NCBI GenBank assembly: GCA_949751835.1
Contig: CATKHK010000034.1
Coordinates: forward strand, 1-64,000
Length of the DNA: 64,000 nucleotides
Reading direction: 5' to 3'
From: Blepharisma japonicum
Lineage: Eukaryota > Ciliophora > Heterotrichea > Heterotrichida > Blepharismidae
This document shows, one piece after another, positions 59,180-64,000 of the stretch. Position 1 is the stretch's first letter. Each line of letters begins with the position of its first letter. The notes under the pieces were generated by a model that was not told the origin of the DNA, did not search any database, and saw only the letters and a program-made list of their open reading frames with translations. Made by a program: the position numbers and the translations under genes.

Positions 59180-59818
59180 ATGTCTGTGATAGAAACATTA
59201 AATATTCCAGGCCTTTACATAATTACAGACACTCTTGAAAATGACAGTACTGGATTTATTTTACAATTGCTCAAGCAAATATCTCATCCATGCCTATTCT
59301 TGTCATCTTCTGGAAATAGTGCTCATTATTCAGCACTATTTAAAAAATATATGATTGATCCAATATATTTAGAATATGAAACTGCGTGAAACTCTGAAGA
59401 TTTTCCACTATTAGAAGAACCCCCTTCTGCTTGGCAAAGTCCTAAAAATTCCACAAAAATAGATTCACTTCTTAAAAAAATTGAAAAATTTAGTGGTAGA
59501 ACACAGATACTCGTCATAGATAATTTATTTCCTTTATATTGCATCAAAGGTGTGAATTTCTGCTTACAATTAATCTATTCCTTGAAGCTTATTTACCCAT
59601 TTATGATAGTAAAAATACCTGAAGCAATTTTATCACATTTTTGGCAACTCGAAGAAAGTTCAGATACGTATATAGAAATAAAAGAATTAGAAAGTGGATA
59701 TTCAACAGAATATTCAGGAAGAATAAAAATATTTCAAAGACAAAGCTACGTGAAAGAAGAAATAGGCAATTTTTGGTTTCAATTAAAGCAAAATAATTTC
59801 CAAATAATTGAGAGTTAA
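59180..59818 (+). CDS. Hypothetical protein, possibly Elongator Elp5/Elp6-like
   Basis: 212 residues from ATG 59180 to TAA 59816; TGA at 59387 is read as Trp. The first strand GLYIITDTLENDSTGFILQL and the later hydrophobic strand ILVIDNLFPL, with helices between, resemble the RecA-like fold without Walker A found in Elp5 and Elp6 of the tRNA-modifying Elongator complex. This is a weak fold-level impression, and other P-loop-like proteins are possible. Its stop overlaps the stop of the convergent IQ gene. Confidence 0.5.
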
Positions 59819-61113
59819 GCTAATTTTTTTAAAATTCTTTGATTTATGCTAGGCTTCAATAAGTTTGTTGGCTTCAACAAAATATGATCTTTTAATATCC
59901 TTTTGCGGCCTTCCGCAGTGCTTTCCCTGCTTTTGTTTAAAACTGTAGAGTTTTGGGTGCTTATGCCGCTTAAATTGGTAAAACTGATATTTATTGTTTG
60001 GTTTCTGGAGGTTCTGGCAGACACATCTAAAGGCTTCATTTGATTTCTTGATATATCATATGACTTATTAAATATATCCTCATCTTCTTCATCAGTCATA
60101 AGAACAGGCTCAATTGGCTTAAGTCTTAACGGTTTGATACAATATGAAATTTTTGCTTTTCTTATTCTTTTTCTTCTTTCTGCAATTATAGCATTTTGTG
60201 TCAAAATATCTTCCATAAGATTATTTGAAATTGGCTCTGGCTCATGACCAGAACTTGCAGGAGTGTGAGTCAAATGTCTAAATGGAGTGGAATGTGATGA
60301 AGCTACTGAGCATGAAGAATTTCTTCTTTGATTTGTAATTGTTTCTGGCACCCCTATCACAAATCTGCCAGCCATTCTTTGAATTGTGCCTTGTGCGAAC
60401 AATTTTCTATAATATTTTTGATATCTTCTTACAATGATCTTTCCTGACAAATTTAATTTTTTCCAAATTTGGCTGATTTTGAGCAGGGCTAGGTTTCTTT
60501 GAATTCTTTTCAGCTCTTTTTCTCTAAAAACACATAATTTTTCATTTTTAACCTTAATTCTGTTGGCTAACACCATTATTCCTTTTTTAATGATTTTCTT
60601 TGCTTCCTTCTTTTTACGTTTTTTTATTGAATTTAGTATTTTGACTGTTTCATATATTTTTCTTATAAGTTTATGCCTTCTATAAGCTTGTTGAATTTTT
60701 TTTACACTTTTTTCAAGCCCAGGACCAAAATTCAAAAAAATATAATTAGAAGTAGATTGAAGATTTTCAATGTTTTCACATACAGAAAATCTAAGATTTT
60801 CCAGCTTGACTTCTTCATGCTTTTGATTGACCTTTATATTTCTGTATCAATGTTGAATGGTTTTTGCATAATTATGCAATCTAACATTCTTTTCATTTTG
60901 CATTCTGAGGTATTGTCTGATTTGTTTTTTCATAGCTTCGTTTGTGCGAAATCTCTCTCATTTTTCTCTCCTTAATTGTTCCTTTTCTTCTAATATCTTC
61001 TTATTTGCCTCTAAATCTTTTATAGCTTTTTCATATCTTTCTTTTTTCCGCTTTTCCTTTTGTAATGAATTATCTGAAAATAATGCTTTTATTGTTAAGA
61101 CTCTATTTGACAT
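59815..61113 (-). CDS. IQ-motif basic helical protein
   Basis: 432 residues from ATG 61113 (MSNRVLTIKALFSDNSLQKE) to TAA 59815, with two TGA Trp codons (EKWERF, IQHWYRN). The N-terminal third is a charged helix (KEKRKKERYEKAIKDLEANK). IQ-like calmodulin-binding segments occur at IQHWYRNIKV, KKIQQAYRRHKLIRKI and possibly IVRRYQKYYRKLF. The C-terminal part is Ser/Thr-rich and probably unstructured. It probably binds calmodulin. Its start is 18 nt from the stop of the K+ channel gene upstream on the same strand, a gene whose family is also calmodulin-linked. Confidence 0.75.
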
Positions 61114-61131
61114 TTATTAAATTATCACAAT

Positions 61132-62676
61132 CTAACTTGCTTTTTTCATCAATTTTTGAATAATTGTATCAAGTTGACCATCTAGCTCTTCTAAATAAGA
61201 GATAGATAGCTTTGTTGCATTAATTCCTTGCTCTTGGAAAACTTCGACTCTTTTGAGCTGTTGCTCAATTTCAAACACACTGGCTACTTGACTTTTAAGT
61301 GTCTCTAAATCAACATCAATCCTTTCTGCAAGCTGCTTAAGCATTTCTTCAACTGGCGGTTCCCAATCTTTCCATATTTTCCTCTGTGCAGCAAAAGTCT
61401 GCAAAACTTTCATTAGTTCATTATACTTCATCAAATAATGGTGATGAAGCGCTTGGTCCTTTTTCTTTTTTCTTTTTAAAAAATTCACCTGAATAGCCTT
61501 TGCTGCAACTTTTTTGGCAATATGGCTAGCTCTTTCCTTGGCCTTTAGCCTATATAAAATATCATAAGCTCTAGCTTCTCCTTTGCTAAACTCAGAACTC
61601 TCCGTCAACGTGACGACAGTCATTGATACTAAAAATACACCCCAAAAGCAAGCTATAACAATAACAAATCTCCCCATATGAGTTTGAGGGTAAAAATCAC
61701 CATACCCAACCGTACACATGGTAATAATAACTAGCCAAAACGCATTTCACACATAATTATAATTTTGTTTATCCTCCCCCTCAATTTCTGCATTATAAGG
61801 CCTTTCAAAAGTTCTTACTGCAAAACCAAAAATGGCGATACTCAATATCATACAACAGCCTAATACCAAATAAGGCTTGTCCTTAAATACTGATTTTAAT
61901 ACAAATAAATTATTTGCATCGCACCCAAAATAGTCACAGACTTGGTCAGCATGACTTGTCCCTCACTTTGTATAATGCTTAACCACTCTTACCAATATAT
62001 AAGCTCTAATAAGCATAATACAAGTAAGCATTTGGTCCACTGACAATACTAAAGTCCCATGTAGCTGTTCGAAATGAAATTCTACATCAAGCCCAGGTGG
62101 GCAATGAATTGCATTATATAATATTTCAACCCACATTCATTTGAATTGAATGCTACCATAAAAGCTGGAGCCGACACCTTCAGATGTCGTTTGATGCTCA
62201 CGTGCTATTTGATATACAAATAAGTGATGTAAATATATAAAGAAAAGCAAAGTCACAGTGGAAACCGTAATTATAGATCTCAGCAGAAAATCATAACTAT
62301 TAGACTCATTTCTTTTTTTCCCACCGTTTGTGCTATAATTATTTTCGACTTCCAAAAACGCTAAAAACACTCCACCAGCTGACAGAATTACAGAAACTGT
62401 GTCAAAAATTTTTAATTTTGCTTTATATCTTGCTATTTTTTCAAGCTTTTTTTTCATGAGCTGGTTTTTAACTGCTCTGGACTGTTCTTTGCGTTTTTCT
62501 TCTTGTTCATTAAAAGAATTTGAATCCATCATATCTTCATCGACTGCTTCATCTCTGATGCGTGAGAGATCTTCTTGTCTCATTAAGGCTTCACGGTTAT
62601 CCATGGCATGCTCTTCTAATTCTGACATATTCATACCGCGCCCTCTGAAAAGCGCTTGCCTTATAACTACTGCCAT
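61132..62676 (-). CDS. Small-conductance Ca2+-activated (SK-like) K+ channel
   Basis: 514 residues from ATG 62676 to TAG 61132, with TGA Trp codons (for example FKWMWVEIL, VWNAFW). Six spans lie at ~93-112, 133-155, 175-195 (weak), 213-229, 266-283 and 336-357. The pore helix and filter are NAFWLVIITMCTVGYGDFYP, whose TVGYGD is the K+ filter. The cytoplasmic part after S6 (AYDILYRLKAKERASHIAKK) has the length and basic-helical character of the SK calmodulin-binding region, and the end is a coiled coil. The S4 segment (MLIRAYILVRVVKHY) has few Arg, as in SK rather than Kv channels. It is probably in the plasma or ciliary membrane, linking Ca2+ to membrane potential. Confidence 0.88.
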
Positions 62677-62750
62677 TTCTTTTGTTTTTTATATTATTGA
62701 TATAAAACTAGATGAATTTTACCAATTTTTATTCTTAAAGTATTTAAACT

Positions 62751-64000
62751 ATGGCAAAATTCGTAAAAGTTTATGTAGCCTCAACGATATGACTCGTCTT
62801 CTATTGCAGCAGTATTGCAGGCGCATCAAGATTTGGATAAGTCTTTTCAACAAGTTCCTGTAAGGTCAAGAAGTACTGATATTAAGCTAAGAGGCGGCCC
62901 ACCATCAGGAATTGGAACTCCACAATCAAGAGGTCGTAACCGAGTCCCAGAAGACATTGCATCTAAGGTATCAGCTTTGGATTTAAAAATAAAAGAGCAA
63001 GAAAGGCTTAATTCTTTTATTTTAGACCAAATGAGCAAATTTGAAAAAGGAAACTCAGTCCAAGCAGACTCAGAGTTAATCCAAATGAGAAACATTCTTC
63101 AAGACAAACTAACTGAAGACCAAAAAGTACAGCTGAAAAATAAAGAAAAATCACAAGTTTTGTTTGGAGAAGTGGTAAGACTTGGAGAATCTCAAGAAAA
63201 AATGAATGAATTTTTGCAAAATTTGTCCATTAGTGTAGAAAGCCGTGTCTCTCAGCTAGAGTCACGATTAAATCATGGAGAACGACAAGTAGTGACTTTA
63301 GATACAAAAGCTGATACTAATGTAAATTTATTGATTGAATTAGCAGAAAAAGTGGAAAGGAGGGTCCAAATGGTAGAAACGGCTCTTCTAGCTCTTGGCA
63401 ATGAGCAAGAGCAAGACCATAAAATAATTGATAAAGTAGAAGTTGGGTCACAAAGGCTCCAAGAAGACTTAAAACTGTTTTTACGTCAGTTGCAAGGAGA
63501 TATACAGCACCGAGTTGAGCTTAAAACTGGAGATTTATTAAACCGACTAATCCAAGAACAAGAAGAAAGATTGAGAACCCATCAAGATCTCAAATACACT
63601 TTTGATGCCAAAGAAAAAATGACACATGAAAAAATGCAGTTTGATAGAGAAGAATTTCGAGATAGACTTGCAAATTTAGAAACTCTTATGAGAACAGAAT
63701 TTCAAAGAAAAGAAGAAATGATTAATCATTTAAATGCAAACTTAGACATGCAGATTAGAAGTATTTTTGAAGGCTTAAAACAAGAAGAAGGAGCAAGATT
63801 TCAAGGAGAAGCTACATTGAGGGATGACTTATCACAAGTGGGAGATGCTGCTAGAGACGCAATTGAGCAGTTTAAGAGTTATCAAGCTTCAATTACAGAG
63901 AAAATGACAGAAATGGTCAAAACTGAGATCGATTGTAGACTAAAAGCAGAAAAAGATTTAAAGCAGATGATACAGAATACCACAAAAGGAATTTTCCAAG
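62751..64000 (+). CDS. Coiled-coil cytoskeletal-type protein, partial (runs off window)
   Basis: ATG 62751 begins MAKF. A 16-nt intron (62763-62778) then joins to PQRYDSSSIAAVLQAHQDLD and an open frame to the window end, ~410 residues seen. The first ~75 residues are Pro/Gly/Ser/Arg-rich (RGGPPSGIGTPQSRGRNRV). The remainder is one long coiled coil (IKEQERLNSFILDQMSKFEK, VERRVQMVETALLALG). A basic Pro/Ser head followed by a segmented coiled coil recalls SF-assemblin/giardin proteins of basal-body fibres, but the evidence is composition only. Without splicing, a TAG would block the frame. It is divergent from the channel gene across 74 bp. Confidence 0.7.
62763..62778 (+). other. 16-nt spliceosomal intron
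   Basis: GTAAAAGTTTATGTAG starts with GT and ends with AG. Its removal joins TTC (Phe 4) to CCT in phase 0 and links the only ATG to the long coiled-coil frame; kept in, it puts TAG in frame. Introns of 15-16 nt are known in heterotrich ciliates. Confidence 0.8.

Noticed and set aside
62399-62863. 154-codon plus-strand frame ending inside the coiled-coil gene
   Set aside because: Antisense to the channel N-terminus. Its end uses the wrong frame of the coiled-coil gene, which is explained better by the 16-nt intron and ATG 62751.

Overview
The window looks like heterotrich ciliate DNA, with a Blepharisma-like nucleus as the best guess. It is AT-rich. In-frame TGA falls where families require Trp (for example the FeSOD/MnSOD WW..VNWD block and the receptor KWW and CWW pairs), while TAA and TAG end genes, so UGA reads as Trp. 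The last gene is opened by a 16-nt intron (62763-62778), the size known from heterotrichs. No telomere, tRNA or rRNA gene was seen, and whether this is macronuclear or germline sequence cannot be told from it.

Positions 1 to about 47 kb are an expanding and decaying multigene region in which two families alternate. Family A proteins are about 1140-1157 aa when whole: a signal peptide, two stretches resembling the ligand-binding fold of family-I periplasmic-binding proteins and ANF receptors, a Cys-containing stalk, then about eight membrane spans and a short basic tail. Two copies are whole (19905-23378, 42959-46378), one is open to the window edge (1-2012), and four are broken or deleted (2103-2675, 2776-3960, 4089-7178, 7453-10919). 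Family B proteins are long TPR arrays (10 to about 27 repeats of 34 aa), then a coiled coil and a conserved C-terminal region. Three look whole (25589-29683, 31662-33962, 37725-42020), one has lost its normal 5' end (16612-19470) and several are decayed (11799-14382, 24470-25080, 36365-37560 and scraps). Among them lie a direct repeat of about 450 bp in four copies, a LINE-type endonuclease remnant (about 30.2-31.0 kb), a broken purple acid phosphatase and several short unassigned coding-like remnants.

From 47 to 64 kb the window is ordinary, dense, single-copy gene space: superoxide dismutase, ribulose-phosphate 3-epimerase, a bacterial-type ABC ATPase, a DENN protein, a ubiquitin-like protein, a DHHC palmitoyltransferase, a dual-specificity phosphatase with a CaaX end, a DP/E2F-type factor, a cyclic-nucleotide-binding protein, an IQ protein, an SK-like K+ channel and a coiled-coil protein. 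Same-strand neighbours can be 9-18 nt apart, and two convergent pairs overlap at their stop codons.

The most unusual item is at the border of the two regions. The superoxide dismutase (47203-48072) carries after its normal end a domain of about 65 residues otherwise seen here only at the C-terminus of the TPR family. The dismutase also has His (GHENPL) where Mn-SODs usually have Gln. The family A receptors, the family B TPR proteins and this shared domain are the candidates for an undescribed, fast-evolving system. Any link to sensing or mating-type signalling is inference only.
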